Below are positions 16,213 through 25,814 of a stretch of 39,155 nt of DNA, piece by piece. Below the pieces are notes generated by a model. The model worked only from the letters and a program-made list of their open reading frames with translations. It had not been told where the DNA came from and made no database searches. Position 1 is the stretch's first letter, and every line of letters starts with the position of its first letter. A program made the position numbers and the translations under genes. This stretch comes from Oscillospiraceae bacterium (GTDB taxonomy: Bacteria; Bacillota; Clostridia; Oscillospirales; CAG-272), in assembly GCA_015065075.1 (NCBI GenBank), contig SVRA01000007.1, positions 1-39,155 of the forward strand, written 5' to 3'.

Positions 16213-18492
16213 TTATTCTGTAATTCCCGCATTCTTGAGCGCCTCCGCCTGAAGTGTATAAAGTCTGTTATATACTCCGTTTTCAATAGCAAGCAGCTCC
16301 TTATGTGTGCCTCTTTCCGCCACCTTACCGTTTTCGATCACTATAAGCTCGTCCGCTTCGCTCAAAGTAGAGAGTCTGTGTGCGATCATTATAGTCGTTT
16401 TATCCTTGGTAAGCGAGGTTATAGCGTTTTGTATCATTTTTTCGGTCTCGGTATCCATAGCCGCCGTGGCTTCGTCAAGAATTAGTATCTTGGGGTCACG
16501 AAGAATCGCTCTGGCGATCGAAAGCCTTTGCTTTTCTCCTCCCGAAAGGCTCTTATATCCAAATCCTATCATCGTATTATAGGCATCGGGCATTTTAATA
16601 ATAAAATCGTGTGCACCTGCAAGCTTTGCCGCCTTCACGACCTCCTCATAGGTTGCCGTAGGGTTGGCATACCTGATATTATCAAGTATCGATCCGATAA
16701 AGAAAAAGGTTTCCTGCGAGACGATCGCAATATTGTCGTAAAGCGCCTTGAACGAAAGATCCTTTACGTCGATACCGTCAATAAGCACCCTGCCCTCATC
16801 GCAGTCATAAAGGCGCATTATCAGATTCGCGATAGTGCTCTTTCCAGCACCCGTATGACCAACGATACCGAGAGTTTTGCCCGCCTCCACGTCGAAGCTG
16901 ACGTTGTCGATAACCTTGCGGTTTTTGGTATACGAAAAATCGACGTTGCAAAATTCAACCTTTCCCTCAATGCTTTCGGGGGTTACGGCATTCTCCTTTT
17001 CGGAAATATCGGGCTGTGTGTCGTATATTTCGAAAAGTCTCTGAAGTGCGTTGGTGCTTGCGGCAGACCAGTCCACCATATCCGCAAAGAAATACATAGG
17101 ACTGTATATCATATTTACGTACGCAACAAACTTTATCAGCTTACCGTACGTAAAATCGTTGTATCCCGAAATAACCATCCATCCGCCCACGCCGAGCGCG
17201 ATAATATTTCCAAGATAAAGAATCAGACCGACCGACGGATAAACGTAGTTATTAAAAAGAGTAAGCTTCTTGTGAGTTCTCGAAGCCTTTCTGCTTACCC
17301 TGTCAAACTTCTGTATCTCCGCGTCCTCCTGAGAAAATGCCTTGACAACTCGCATACCGCCAAGCACGTTGGTCAACTGTCCGTTCATCGCGCGTGAGCT
17401 TGAAAACGTCTTCGCGTGAAGCTTCATTTCCTTTCTATAGGTCTTCAATATGATAAAGAAGAAAACGGGAACGGTTACCAGAGATAGCGCCGCCAAAAGC
17501 GGATTTTCAATAAACAAAAGAACGCAAATGACCGCAACCTGGACAATATTGATCAAAAAGTACGGAAAACCGTCGCAGAAGAAATAATAAAGCGTGTTGG
17601 AGTCATTATTGACCTGCGCCATCAGACCGCCGGTCTGTCTGCTACCAAAAAACGAAAGCGAAAGCTTCTCGATCGCCTTAAACACCGTCATTTTCAGATC
17701 GTAAACGATCTTAGCCGATATTTTTGCGGAAACAAAGCCATTAATAACTGTAAACACCTGCGACAACAGCCTCGTCGCCACGATAAGACCGACAACCAGC
17801 AAAACCTCACCGAAAAAGCTTCCACCCTCCTGAAGCACCTCGTCGTAGAAAAATTCGTTTGAAATGTAAGGCACTAAAATGCTTGTAAGCGTAAGCAATA
17901 CAAGCGACGTTATCATAATCGCGATGTAGATCTTGTATTTAGCAAGAAACATACCGAATCTGCGGTATAGCTTTCCCTTTTCCATACATCTCGGGCATAT
18001 CTTGCGATTTCGGTCGGGATAGCGCATGCCGCACTTCGGGCAGCAACGCTCCTCGGGAGTATCCTCGTCGTCTATCTTGAAATCGGCAGAAGATATCTGT
18101 CCTCTTTTCATTCTCTCAAAATACTTGATGAACAATAACACCGACGAGCGACAGGTGTTGGTCATAGCCGTCAAGAAAAGCACCCGTCCGTCTGTTGTCT
18201 TAGCAGTGAGTCTTGCGCTTGAAATCAGCTCCTCACAGTTCAATCGCTCAATAACCGATACGTCATACTCGCGAAATGCGGTCTCCTTCCATGCCTTGTC
18301 AAGACCCTCGCCAAGCACGACCGAACCCGACAAAACGTAAAGCTTATCTATAGTTGCAACAACGTAGGTATCGCAAAAAACGTGACCGTCGTCCATGTCG
18401 CAATAGGTCGCAAGCATGATCTTATCAAGCTCAACTCCCTCTTCTCTCAAGGAAGCATATATATATTCAGGTATTTTATCTGAAACAAACAC
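16213..18492 (-). CDS. ABC half-transporter with N-terminal extra domain and zinc ribbon, partner of the 13339 gene
   Basis: 759 residues with the same unusual layout as its partner. An N-terminal domain of about 140 residues (YCDMDDGHVFCDTYVVATID ... VLFLTAMTN) is followed by a Cys-rich ribbon (CCPKCGMRYPDRNRKICPRC, about 150-169), six predicted membrane helices (about 190-490) and a nucleotide-binding domain with GHTGAGKST, LSGGEKQR, ILILDEATAAMD and IAHRLST. Both ATP sites of the presumed heterodimer therefore look competent. The start is set at the GTG at 18492, eight bases after GAGGAGG; the GTG at 18501 overlaps that site. It is the first gene of the operon, driven by a near-consensus promoter at 18554-18582. 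The direction of transport and the cargo are unknown. Confidence 0.9.
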   Translation of the reverse strand: MFVSDKIPEYIYASLREEGVELDKIMLATYCDMDDGHVFCDTYVVATIDKLYVLSGSVVLGEGLDKAWKETAFREYDVSVIERLNCEELISSARLTAKTTDGRVLFLTAMTNTCRSSVLLFIKYFERMKRGQISSADFKIDDEDTPEERCCPKCGMRYPDRNRKICPRCMEKGKLYRRFGMFLAKYKIYIAIMITSLVLLTLTSILVPYISNEFFYDEVLQEGGSFFGEVLLVVGLIVATRLLSQVFTVINGFVSAKISAKIVYDLKMTVFKAIEKLSLSFFGSRQTGGLMAQVNNDSNTLYYFFCDGFPYFLINIVQVAVICVLLFIENPLLAALSLVTVPVFFFIILKTYRKEMKLHAKTFSSSRAMNGQLTNVLGGMRVVKAFSQEDAEIQKFDRVSRKASRTHKKLTLFNNYVYPSVGLILYLGNIIALGVGGWMVISGYNDFTYGKLIKFVAYVNMIYSPMYFFADMVDWSAASTNALQRLFEIYDTQPDISEKENAVTPESIEGKVEFCNVDFSYTKNRKVIDNVSFDVEAGKTLGIVGHTGAGKSTIANLIMRLYDCDEGRVLIDGIDVKDLSFKALYDNIAIVSQETFFFIGSILDNIRYANPTATYEEVVKAAKLAGAHDFIIKMPDAYNTMIGFGYKSLSGGEKQRLSIARAILRDPKILILDEATAAMDTETEKMIQNAITSLTKDKTTIMIAHRLSTLSEADELIVIENGKVAERGTHKELLAIENGVYNRLYTLQAEALKNAGITE

Positions 18493-18553
18493 AAAAAACA
18501 CCTCCTCTTTTTAGAAATCATCGGCTCGGCCATCCGAACCATACATCATAGAA

Positions 18554-18582
18554 ATTATATCACATCATACCCCCCATGTCAA
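18554..18582 (-). promoter_or_regulatory. consensus sigma-A promoter for the ABC-DUF1854-ABC operon
   Basis: Minus strand TTGACA (18582-18577), 17-base spacer, TATAAT (18559-18554), about 60 bases before the first gene. All twelve consensus bases match. It lies back to back with the radA promoter. Confidence 0.85.
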
Positions 18583-18653
18583 TAAACTAAGTGTTGAAAA
18601 AAATCGCTATAGATCAAAAAATTTTTTATATTAAATAAAATACTCGTCCTGTG

Positions 18654-18682
18654 TTGCAAAAAGCAAAAAAATGTGATATACT
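18654..18682 (+). promoter_or_regulatory. sigma-A promoter for radA
   Basis: TTGCAA (18654-18659), 17-base spacer, TATACT (18677-18682), 30 bases upstream of the radA start. The leader is very short and includes the AAAGGA ribosome binding site. Confidence 0.75.
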
Positions 18683-18712
18683 AAAGCTATACTAAGTGTA
18701 AAGGACAAATAA

Positions 18713-20104
18713 ATGAAAGGCTTAAAAACGATATTCATCTGCTCAAATTGCAGCTACCATTCACCCAAATGGATGGGTAAATGCCCCTCGTGTAATAAAT
18801 GGAATACATTTGTAGAGGACGTCATAAGCACCTCCTCCGAGCAGCCCGAGCCCAAGCGTAAAAGCATGCTTTCGGGAGTGTCGGGAGAAAACCATGCAAT
18901 TTCGTATAACGATCTCGAGATCCCCGACTACATAAGATCGGGCACGGGTCTTGCCGAGCTTGACCGAGTGCTCGGCGGAGGACTTGTCCACGGCTCTGTC
19001 GTGCTTATCTCAGGCGAGCCCGGTATTGGCAAATCCACCCTTCTCATGCAGATATCCGAGTGCCTCGGCGAAAGCCGCAAGGTGCTTTATATCTCGGGCG
19101 AGGAGTCTGGCGGACAGCTCAAGCTTCGCGCGAAAAGACTCGGCGTATCGGGCAAAAATCTTTACGTGCTGACCGAAACAAATCTCGAGAGCATACTTAA
19201 AGAAGCAGACAAAATCAAGCCCGACATAATGATAGTAGACTCGATACAGACCATATACGACGATATGATCAAGTCCGCCCCGGGAAGCATCGCACAGGTG
19301 CGTGAATCGGCGCTGACCCTTATCAACCGCGCCAAAACCGATGGAATATCAATGCTTCTCGTCGGACACGTAAATAAAGAAGGCGGCATCGCAGGCCCTA
19401 AGGTGCTTGAGCACATGGTCGACGCGGTCCTCTGCTTTGAGGGCGAGAAGCTGCAGTCATACCGAATAATCAGAGCTAACAAAAACCGCTTCGGCTCAAC
19501 CAACGAGATAGGAGTGTTCGAAATGAGCGATAAGGGACTTGTGGAGATCCCCAATCCCTCCGAAATGCTACTCTCGGGCAGACCGAAAAACACCCCCGGT
19601 AACTGTGCCGTATGTACCATCGAGGGCACTCGACCGATCATCGCGGAGATACAGGCGCTCGTTTCTCCGACCTCATTCCCTGCGCCACGCCGCACCGCAA
19701 ACGGCATTGACTACAACCGCCTTTGCCTTATCATCGCGGTGCTTGAAAAGCGTCTCGGTCTCAAATTCTATCAGAATGACGTATATATGAACGTCATCGG
19801 CGGTCTCTACCTCAACGAGCCCGCAAGCGATGCTGCTATCGCCCTTGCGCTTATATCCTCGCTCACCGACAAGGCAGTACCCGACGAGCTTATCGCAATC
19901 GGAGAGCTCGGTCTCTCGGGCGAATGTCGCGCGGTCTCAAATCTCGAGCAAAGAGTCAAGGAGGCGGCAAGACTCGGATTCACCAAAGCTGTCATCCCAG
20001 CCAAAAATATCGAAAAACGCAATATTGACTCAAACATCGAGCTCATACCAATCCATAGTATATACGAGGCTATCAAGGTGTTGGTAAAGGCTGACTCAGA
20101 ATAA
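18713..20104 (+). CDS. radA: DNA repair protein RadA (Sms)
   Basis: 463 residues, normal length. RadA is a RecA-related ATPase and helicase that helps process recombination intermediates. An N-terminal C4 zinc finger is present (CSNCSYHSPKWMGKCPSC, about residues 10-27). Walker A is GEPGIGKST (about 102-110), followed by the family-specific KNRFGS motif near 260. The C-terminal Lon-protease-like domain starts around 290 (VCTIEGTRPIIAEIQALVS) and ends with the usual HSIYEAIKVL block. AAAGGACAAATAA supplies the ribosome binding site. It is a single gene with its own promoter and terminator. Codon use is like that of the genes around it. Confidence 0.96.
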   Translation: MKGLKTIFICSNCSYHSPKWMGKCPSCNKWNTFVEDVISTSSEQPEPKRKSMLSGVSGENHAISYNDLEIPDYIRSGTGLAELDRVLGGGLVHGSVVLISGEPGIGKSTLLMQISECLGESRKVLYISGEESGGQLKLRAKRLGVSGKNLYVLTETNLESILKEADKIKPDIMIVDSIQTIYDDMIKSAPGSIAQVRESALTLINRAKTDGISMLLVGHVNKEGGIAGPKVLEHMVDAVLCFEGEKLQSYRIIRANKNRFGSTNEIGVFEMSDKGLVEIPNPSEMLLSGRPKNTPGNCAVCTIEGTRPIIAEIQALVSPTSFPAPRRTANGIDYNRLCLIIAVLEKRLGLKFYQNDVYMNVIGGLYLNEPASDAAIALALISSLTDKAVPDELIAIGELGLSGECRAVSNLEQRVKEAARLGFTKAVIPAKNIEKRNIDSNIELIPIHSIYEAIKVLVKADSE

Positions 20105-20120
20105 AACCGTGAATATATTT

Positions 20121-20149
20121 AACCCCGACAGAAGTCTGTCGGGGTTTTT
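20121..20149 (+). terminator. radA terminator
   Basis: An 11-base stem AACCCCGACAG (20121-20131) / CTGTCGGGGTT (20136-20146), loop AAGT, then a T-run. It separates radA from the TerB operon. Confidence 0.9.
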
Positions 20150-20181
20150 CACCAAAATTATAGCTCTCGCCTAATTTGTAT

Positions 20182-20210
20182 TTGACAAACAGTATTTTTC
20201 GTGGTATAAT
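20182..20210 (+). promoter_or_regulatory. perfect sigma-A promoter of the TerB-ATPase-helicase operon
   Basis: TTGACA (20182-20187), 17-base spacer, TATAAT (20205-20210), 39 bases before the start codon. All twelve consensus bases match, which suggests steady expression rather than strict induction, unless a repressor acts here. Confidence 0.85.
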
Positions 20211-20249
20211 AATATATTACGATAAACGTTGATCTCGGGAGGTGAAAAT

Positions 20250-21983
20250 ATGAGCGACGAAAAGAAAAACAGCTACGGCGACGATAGCTTTTGGGATCTC
20301 GACAAATTCGTACCAAAGACCTCGCGCCCAACACCTATAACAAGGCGTAATTCGGAGAAATCCACCTCTGCGATAGAAATTCAGTCGACCGTAAAAAGCT
20401 CAGACTCCCACCGCTTCGGCGATGTCTCGCTGTCGCACGACAAAGACCAGATAACTCGGTTTATCCCCCCACACAACGATTCGGCATTCGCGAAAAAATA
20501 TACCCTTTTCGAATATTCACCGAAAAATCCCCTTATAAAAAGCGTAAAGGTATATTCCGAAAAGCCCGACGAAAAACTATTCGTCGAAACCAATCTCTTT
20601 ATCCGTGAACGCCGTGCCCTCTTAAACCGCACCGCACACGAATGTCCTCACGTGGCATATTATTCTCATGCTCCAAGGTACTCTCAAATGAGCCGAGGAC
20701 AGCTTAATTGGTATCTTTGGTGGCGTGAAAATACGAGAAACGGCATCTTTCTTAAAACCGACGAATCCTATATAATCCTTTATTCATACGAGCTTGCGGC
20801 AACAGATGAGAGCGAGGATAAACAAAAATCCCTCGATATGCTTTGCGCTCTTCTGGGCAATTACAGCGACAAAGATATAAACGTAGTTTTCAGAATGATG
20901 ATACGTGACATAATCTGTGATTTTTGCCTGCTTCATCAGCTCCCCTCACCCATTGAAAAGCTAAATGGACTCGACCGCCGACTGCTTTCAGGTTCATTTC
21001 TCCCCGAATTTTTTATGGACTTTTCGGTAGAAAACAGAGATCATATAGCCAATCTGGGCCTGTCGTCCCTGTCCATGTACGATTATAAGAAAAGTAAGCT
21101 TTATACCCCTGAAAACAAAGAGCTTTTCAAAAAGGCTATAAGCGGAGCGCTTGCCGCGGTCGTTGCCAACGATCACGCGTTCAACGCGATCATATCGTTC
21201 ACTTCAGGCGTGTACGGAAGCATTACCGTCGAACGACGTCCGTTTGCAAGAATGATAAATATTGTAAACCGAAGCATCAAATTTGAGATCACGTATTTTC
21301 AAATGTCAACCCTTCAGTCCGCGGTAACCGATGCCGTCAGATATTCTGAAAACAAACTGCGCGAGCACCTTGGTTCAAAAAGTAAGCTGAATATTATGTC
21401 AGTCAATCCCTCGGTCAAAGAAGCGATAGACCTCTTTTTCTCCAAGCACTACCCTCCCGTTCCCGTAATTGACAGAAGAAGACGCTCTGCCATGGAAAAA
21501 GAGATCGAAGTGCACGAATACGACAAGCTTTACGACGTTCCCAAGCTCGCCTTTTCCGCAAAGCATGCAATGGAGATCGAGCGCGAGTCCTGGGAAACGA
21601 CAAAAATACTCACCGAGGCATTTGCCGACGACAGTGACCAAATCAAAGAGCTAAACAATACAGAATATGCATCAATAAGCGTCGCACAACCCGTCACAAC
21701 CCCCAAGCCCGAAGAAACACCCGATATATCTGTTGAATCGGACGAAAATGACGGACTTTATTCAAAAATAAGCGGGGTCATCGGCAAAGAGGCAGAATTT
21801 ATAAAGCTCTGTCAAAACGGCACTGCCGCCGAGCAGCGTCAATTCGCTCACGCAAACAAACTTGCAACAGACGAGCTTGCAGACCGAATAAACGAGGCCG
21901 CCGTGGACGTTTTCGGAGATATACTTCTCGAAAACGACGGCGAGGCATACAGAATAATAGAAGATTATATAGATCAGCTCTGA
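20250..21983 (+). CDS. TerB-N / TerB-C domain protein, first gene of a BREX-like three-gene operon
   Basis: 577 residues, soluble. The first 85 or so residues are polar and probably disordered. A TerB-N-type domain follows (about 90-290), recognised by SQMSRGQLNWYLWWRENTRN and the YIILYSYELA block. The middle is predicted helical and less conserved. The last 60-70 residues (EAEFIKLCQNGTAAEQRQF ... LADRINEAAVDVFGDILLE) match the TerB-C type. TerB domains are named from the tellurite-resistance and stress cluster, where they are thought to act as metal- or membrane-linked adaptors; no enzymatic motif is seen here. The start is set at 20250 after GGGAGGTGAAAAT; the TTG at 20229 lies before that site. 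It is followed after 18 bases by the ATPase gene. The protein probably acts as an adaptor or sensor for the two downstream motor proteins. Confidence 0.85.
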   Translation: MSDEKKNSYGDDSFWDLDKFVPKTSRPTPITRRNSEKSTSAIEIQSTVKSSDSHRFGDVSLSHDKDQITRFIPPHNDSAFAKKYTLFEYSPKNPLIKSVKVYSEKPDEKLFVETNLFIRERRALLNRTAHECPHVAYYSHAPRYSQMSRGQLNWYLWWRENTRNGIFLKTDESYIILYSYELAATDESEDKQKSLDMLCALLGNYSDKDINVVFRMMIRDIICDFCLLHQLPSPIEKLNGLDRRLLSGSFLPEFFMDFSVENRDHIANLGLSSLSMYDYKKSKLYTPENKELFKKAISGALAAVVANDHAFNAIISFTSGVYGSITVERRPFARMINIVNRSIKFEITYFQMSTLQSAVTDAVRYSENKLREHLGSKSKLNIMSVNPSVKEAIDLFFSKHYPPVPVIDRRRRSAMEKEIEVHEYDKLYDVPKLAFSAKHAMEIERESWETTKILTEAFADDSDQIKELNNTEYASISVAQPVTTPKPEETPDISVESDENDGLYSKISGVIGKEAEFIKLCQNGTAAEQRQFAHANKLATDELADRINEAAVDVFGDILLENDGEAYRIIEDYIDQL

Positions 21984-22001
21984 TAAAGGAGGATCACCGC
22001 T

Positions 22002-23405
22002 ATGAACGAAAATAATATAAAACAGAACGGCTCATCTCAATCCGCTGTTCCGAGAAGAATTTTATCTTCCCTGCTTTCGAGCGTCTCTGCAGGTGTCGTG
22101 CCAAGAGCAGGCGCGCCCTATATCGCTATCGGCAGAAAGGACGAAATAGCTGCATTTCTCTCCGACCTCGAAGAAATAAACGAGGGAGGCGGCGCTATGC
22201 GCTTTCTCATTGGACGCTACGGAAGCGGAAAAAGCTTTCTTATCCAGCTCGTAAGAGGATATGCGCTTGAGCGTGATTTTCTCACCGCAGATTGCGATCT
22301 TTCACCCGAAAGAAAGCTCAGCGGGAGCGGAAACAGTGCCATCGCTACTTACCGCGAGCTGATGAAAAATCTCGCCTCCAAATCCTCCCCCGACGGCGGA
22401 GCTCTCTCAAAGATAATCTCCCGTTGGATAGGCAAGATCCGAGGCGATCTCATATCCGAAAACATCTCCCCCGACGATGCGATATTCGAGCTCGAGCTCG
22501 GCAAACGTATATATAGTGAACTATCCGAGCTTGAATTTTTGGTCGGCGGCTTCGATTTTGCCCGTGTTATTCTCGAATACTACAAGGCAAGCACGTCAGA
22601 TAGCGAAAACTCAACCGAAAAAATGAGCTCCTGTCTGCGTTGGTTACGCGGAGAGTATTCCACCAAGACTGAGGCAAAAAAAGAGCTCGGTTTTTCGGTC
22701 TCCGTGATCATCAACGACGATAACTGGTACGACTTTTTGAAGCTCTGGGCAGTTTTATCCAAAAAAATGGGCTATCGTGGACTCGTCGTATTCATCGACG
22801 AGTGTGTCAACCTTTATAAAATTCCCCACCGCGTCAGCCGCGAAAACAACTATGAAAAGATCCTTTCCATGTTCAACGACACGCTTCAGGGACGCGCCCC
22901 GGGACTCGACATAGTCTTTGGTGGCACACCGCAGTTCCTTGAGGATACCCGACGCGGACTATTCAGCTACGAGGCTCTGCGCTCAAGACTTTGCGACAGT
23001 AAATTCGCACTTGATGGTTTTAAAAACCTCATAGGCCCCGTAATACGTCTGCGCCGACTCACCGACGACGAGCTTTTCGCCCTTATCCAGCGCATAACGG
23101 TGCTTTATTCGCAGTATTACAACTGGGAATGCTCGGTTACTACCGAAGAAAAGCTAAAATTCTTGAACATTTGCTTGTCAAGAGCAGGTGCCGATAGTAT
23201 GATAACCCCTCGTGAAATGCTCCGCGACTATATGACCGTCCTCAACATCCTGATGCAAAATCCCGAGGCAAAGTTTGACGACATTATCGGAACTCACGTC
23301 ACGCTCAAGACCGACAGATCAGAGGATGACGACGATCTTCCCTCCGCAGAACCAACCAATAAAGAAGAAAACAGAAAATTCACCGCAAACGATATTGAAT
23401 TTTAA
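22002..23405 (+). CDS. DUF2791 (BrxD-like) P-loop ATPase
   Basis: 467 residues, soluble. The Walker A motif is GRYGSGKS (71-78) and the Walker B motif is VVFIDE (Asp266-Glu267). A diagnostic block follows: NYEKILSMFNDTLQGRAPGL, then FGGTPQFLEDTRRGLFSYEALRSRL. This pattern (DTRRG-x-SYEAL-x-RL) is typical of DUF2791 ATPases, which include BrxD of type 2 and type 6 BREX systems. The N-terminal RRILSSLLSSVSAGVVPRAG is also family-typical, and both ATP motifs appear intact. The start is supported by AAAGGAGGATCACCGCT. It is the second gene of the operon, 18 bases after the TerB gene and 58 bases before the helicase. It probably works as an oligomeric ATPase with the helicase on DNA; that is inferred from BREX family context. 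Confidence 0.88.
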   Translation: MNENNIKQNGSSQSAVPRRILSSLLSSVSAGVVPRAGAPYIAIGRKDEIAAFLSDLEEINEGGGAMRFLIGRYGSGKSFLIQLVRGYALERDFLTADCDLSPERKLSGSGNSAIATYRELMKNLASKSSPDGGALSKIISRWIGKIRGDLISENISPDDAIFELELGKRIYSELSELEFLVGGFDFARVILEYYKASTSDSENSTEKMSSCLRWLRGEYSTKTEAKKELGFSVSVIINDDNWYDFLKLWAVLSKKMGYRGLVVFIDECVNLYKIPHRVSRENNYEKILSMFNDTLQGRAPGLDIVFGGTPQFLEDTRRGLFSYEALRSRLCDSKFALDGFKNLIGPVIRLRRLTDDELFALIQRITVLYSQYYNWECSVTTEEKLKFLNICLSRAGADSMITPREMLRDYMTVLNILMQNPEAKFDDIIGTHVTLKTDRSEDDDDLPSAEPTNKEENRKFTANDIEF

Positions 23406-23433
23406 ATCACTACTCCCCTAAAAGTAGAGCTAT

Positions 23434-23448
23434 GCCGCAGAGTGCGGC
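23434..23448 (+). promoter_or_regulatory. small hairpin before the helicase start codon
   Basis: GCCGCA / TGCGGC with a GAG loop, just before the ribosome binding site AACGGAGAAC of the helicase gene. It has no T-run, so it is not a terminator; it could set the helicase translation level or protect the mRNA. Confidence 0.25.
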
Positions 23449-23463
23449 GGAACGGAGAACAAA

Positions 23464-25794
23464 ATGACACAAGCAGATCTCATATTCGAACGCTTCCCCG
23501 ACTTTATACGGGAATATATCTATTCGCACTCGTGGGAATCTCTGCGCGCAGTTCAGGTCGCGGCGGCAAAGACCATATTCGACACCGACAACAACCTTCT
23601 CCTGACCTCCTCCACGGCAAGCGGAAAGACCGAGGCGGCATTCTTCCCCATTTTATCTCTGCTTCACGAGGATCCGCCCTCAAGCGTCGGCGTGCTTTAT
23701 ATAGCACCTCTGAAAAGTTTGATAAACGATCAGTTTGAGCGAATGGAGGAGTTGCTCGATATGACGGGTGTAAAGGTGACTCATTGGCACGGCGACGTGG
23801 CGATGTCTCACAAGAAAAAGCTGCTTGAAAAGCCCGAGGGCATATTGCAGATAACCCCCGAATCACTCGAGGCAATGCTAATTAACCGTTCAAACGACAT
23901 CCCCCGTCTGTTCGGTGACCTGCGCTTCATCGTCATCGACGAGATACACACCCTCACGGGCACAGACCGAGGAAATCAGATAATCTGCCTGCTTTCCCGA
24001 ATAGCACACCTGATCGGCTTCCATCCGCGCCGCATCGCACTCTCCGCAACTATCGGAGACCCCTCCCTTGCGGCAGAATGGCTCACCGCTGACACGGGCA
24101 GAGATATCGATATTCCCACGTTCAGTCAGGAAAAGATAAAATGGCGTCTCGGCTTCGAGCATTTCTATATCCAAAACCCCGAGGCAGAAAAGCTGAAGCA
24201 AGAAACTAAAAAAGCCGAATCACTTGCAATCACGGACGCCACCGTTCTGGTCGAACCGACCGAGAATATCCTCACAAAGAATGAGCAGACCGACAACTAC
24301 GAGCAGGTCGGCGGTGCAAAGCCCTATAGTATCGACCCCGGATATGAATACGCCTATGATTGTGTACGAGATAAAAAATCCCTCGTTTTCTCCAACTCGC
24401 GCGAGGAAACCGAATATATCTGCGCCACGTTGCGACAGATCGCAAAGCTTCGCGGCGACGAGGACAGTCATATCCTCATCCATCACGGCAATCTCTCGGC
24501 ATCACTCCGCGAGGAGGCAGAAATGAAAATGCGCGATGACGAGGAGTTTGCGGTAACCTGCGCCACCGTCACAATGGAGCTCGGCATTGACATCGGTCAG
24601 CTTGAGCGCGTGGTGCAGATAGAAGCCCCAAACACCGTGTCAAACTTTCTCCAAAGACTCGGTCGCTCGGGCAGACGCAGTCAGACACCCGAAATGATGA
24701 TGGTATTTCGCGAGGAAGAGGCACTCCCCAACACTCCGCTTCCCCAGCTTATCCCGTGGGAGCTTTTGCGCGGTATTGCGATCATTCAGCTCTATATTGA
24801 GGAACGCTTTATCGAGCCGCCCTCGCGCAAAAAAATGCCCTTCAGCCTGCTCTTTCATCAAACACTTTCAATGCTCGCGTCCTGCGGTGAGCTGACCGCG
24901 GCAAGACTCGCTCAAAGAGTTCTCTCGCTCCCCCCCTTCAGATTCGTAAGCAAGGAAGACTACAAAACGCTCATCGTCTCAATGCTCAATAACGACTTTT
25001 TAGAGATGACCGAGGAAAAGGGTCTGATCATCGGACTTATGGGCGAAAGACTCTTGAAAAGCTTTAAATTCTACGCCGTTTTCAAGGACAGCGAGGACTT
25101 CACCGTCCGTTGCGGATCCGACGAAATAGGAACTATCACCACCCCTCCCCCCGTAGGCGACCGCTTCGCCCTGGCAGGACGAGTCTGGGAAGTCGAGGAG
25201 CTTGATATCACGAGAAAGCTCATATACGTCAAGAAGGTAGACGGCAAAATGGAAATATCCTGGCCGGGCGACTTCGGTGAGATACACACCAAAATTTTGC
25301 GCCGTATGAAGCAAATTCTCGAGGAAGATACGATTTACCCGTATCTAAAAGAAAACGCCGTCAAGCGCCTTATTCAAGCGCGTAAGACCGCACAAAACAC
25401 GGGCATGCTCAATCACTCGCTCGTTCATCTCGGCGGCTACTCCTGGTGTCTCTTCCCTTGGCTCGGCACACGCTCGTTCCGTACTCTGCGCAAGTATATA
25501 AAGAAAAATGCCGCGGCAAACGGCATAAGCTCTATAGAATTCGAGGGTTGCTATTATATCACCTTCAAGATGGAAAAAACGTCGGATATCGACTTTATTG
25601 CAAGACTGCTTGACGACGTAGAGCGCGACGGTATTAACTGCGACGCTCTCGTCGAAAACGGCGAGATCCCCGTATTTGAAAAATACGACAACTATATCCC
25701 CCACGATCTCCTCCGTAAAGCCTACGCCGCAGATAAGCTCCGCGCCGACGAGGCAGAAAATCAAATTAAGCTGATCTTCGAGGAGTTTGAATAA
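23464..25794 (+). CDS. Lhr/BrxHI-like DEAD/DEAH-box superfamily 2 helicase
   Basis: 776 residues. Helicase motif I is TASGKTEA (51-58), motif Ia APLKSLINDQ, motif II DEIH (159-162), motif III SAT (194-196) and motif VI QRLGRSGRR (397-405). A 100-residue insertion between the two RecA-like lobes (about 215-300) is charged and poorly conserved. The C-terminal 330 residues contain winged-helix and Lhr-core-like sequence (GRVWEVEELDITRKLIYVKKVDG). Lhr-type enzymes of this group include BrxHI, the helicase found beside BrxD in some BREX phage-defence loci. All catalytic motifs are intact. The gene is the last of the operon and ends 20 bases before the terminator. Action on DNA or DNA-RNA hybrids is known for Lhr relatives; the substrate of this protein is unknown. 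Confidence 0.9.
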   Translation: MTQADLIFERFPDFIREYIYSHSWESLRAVQVAAAKTIFDTDNNLLLTSSTASGKTEAAFFPILSLLHEDPPSSVGVLYIAPLKSLINDQFERMEELLDMTGVKVTHWHGDVAMSHKKKLLEKPEGILQITPESLEAMLINRSNDIPRLFGDLRFIVIDEIHTLTGTDRGNQIICLLSRIAHLIGFHPRRIALSATIGDPSLAAEWLTADTGRDIDIPTFSQEKIKWRLGFEHFYIQNPEAEKLKQETKKAESLAITDATVLVEPTENILTKNEQTDNYEQVGGAKPYSIDPGYEYAYDCVRDKKSLVFSNSREETEYICATLRQIAKLRGDEDSHILIHHGNLSASLREEAEMKMRDDEEFAVTCATVTMELGIDIGQLERVVQIEAPNTVSNFLQRLGRSGRRSQTPEMMMVFREEEALPNTPLPQLIPWELLRGIAIIQLYIEERFIEPPSRKKMPFSLLFHQTLSMLASCGELTAARLAQRVLSLPPFRFVSKEDYKTLIVSMLNNDFLEMTEEKGLIIGLMGERLLKSFKFYAVFKDSEDFTVRCGSDEIGTITTPPPVGDRFALAGRVWEVEELDITRKLIYVKKVDGKMEISWPGDFGEIHTKILRRMKQILEEDTIYPYLKENAVKRLIQARKTAQNTGMLNHSLVHLGGYSWCLFPWLGTRSFRTLRKYIKKNAAANGISSIEFEGCYYITFKMEKTSDIDFIARLLDDVERDGINCDALVENGEIPVFEKYDNYIPHDLLRKAYAADKLRADEAENQIKLIFEEFE

Positions 25795-25814
25795 CAAAAA
25801 CTCATTTAACGAAC

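Noticed and set aside
20250..25794. The TerB operon as a complete BREX locus
   Set aside because: No pglX, pglZ, brxC, brxA, brxB or brxL gene lies within the window; flanks are radA and rny. Only the ATPase and helicase families are shared with BREX.
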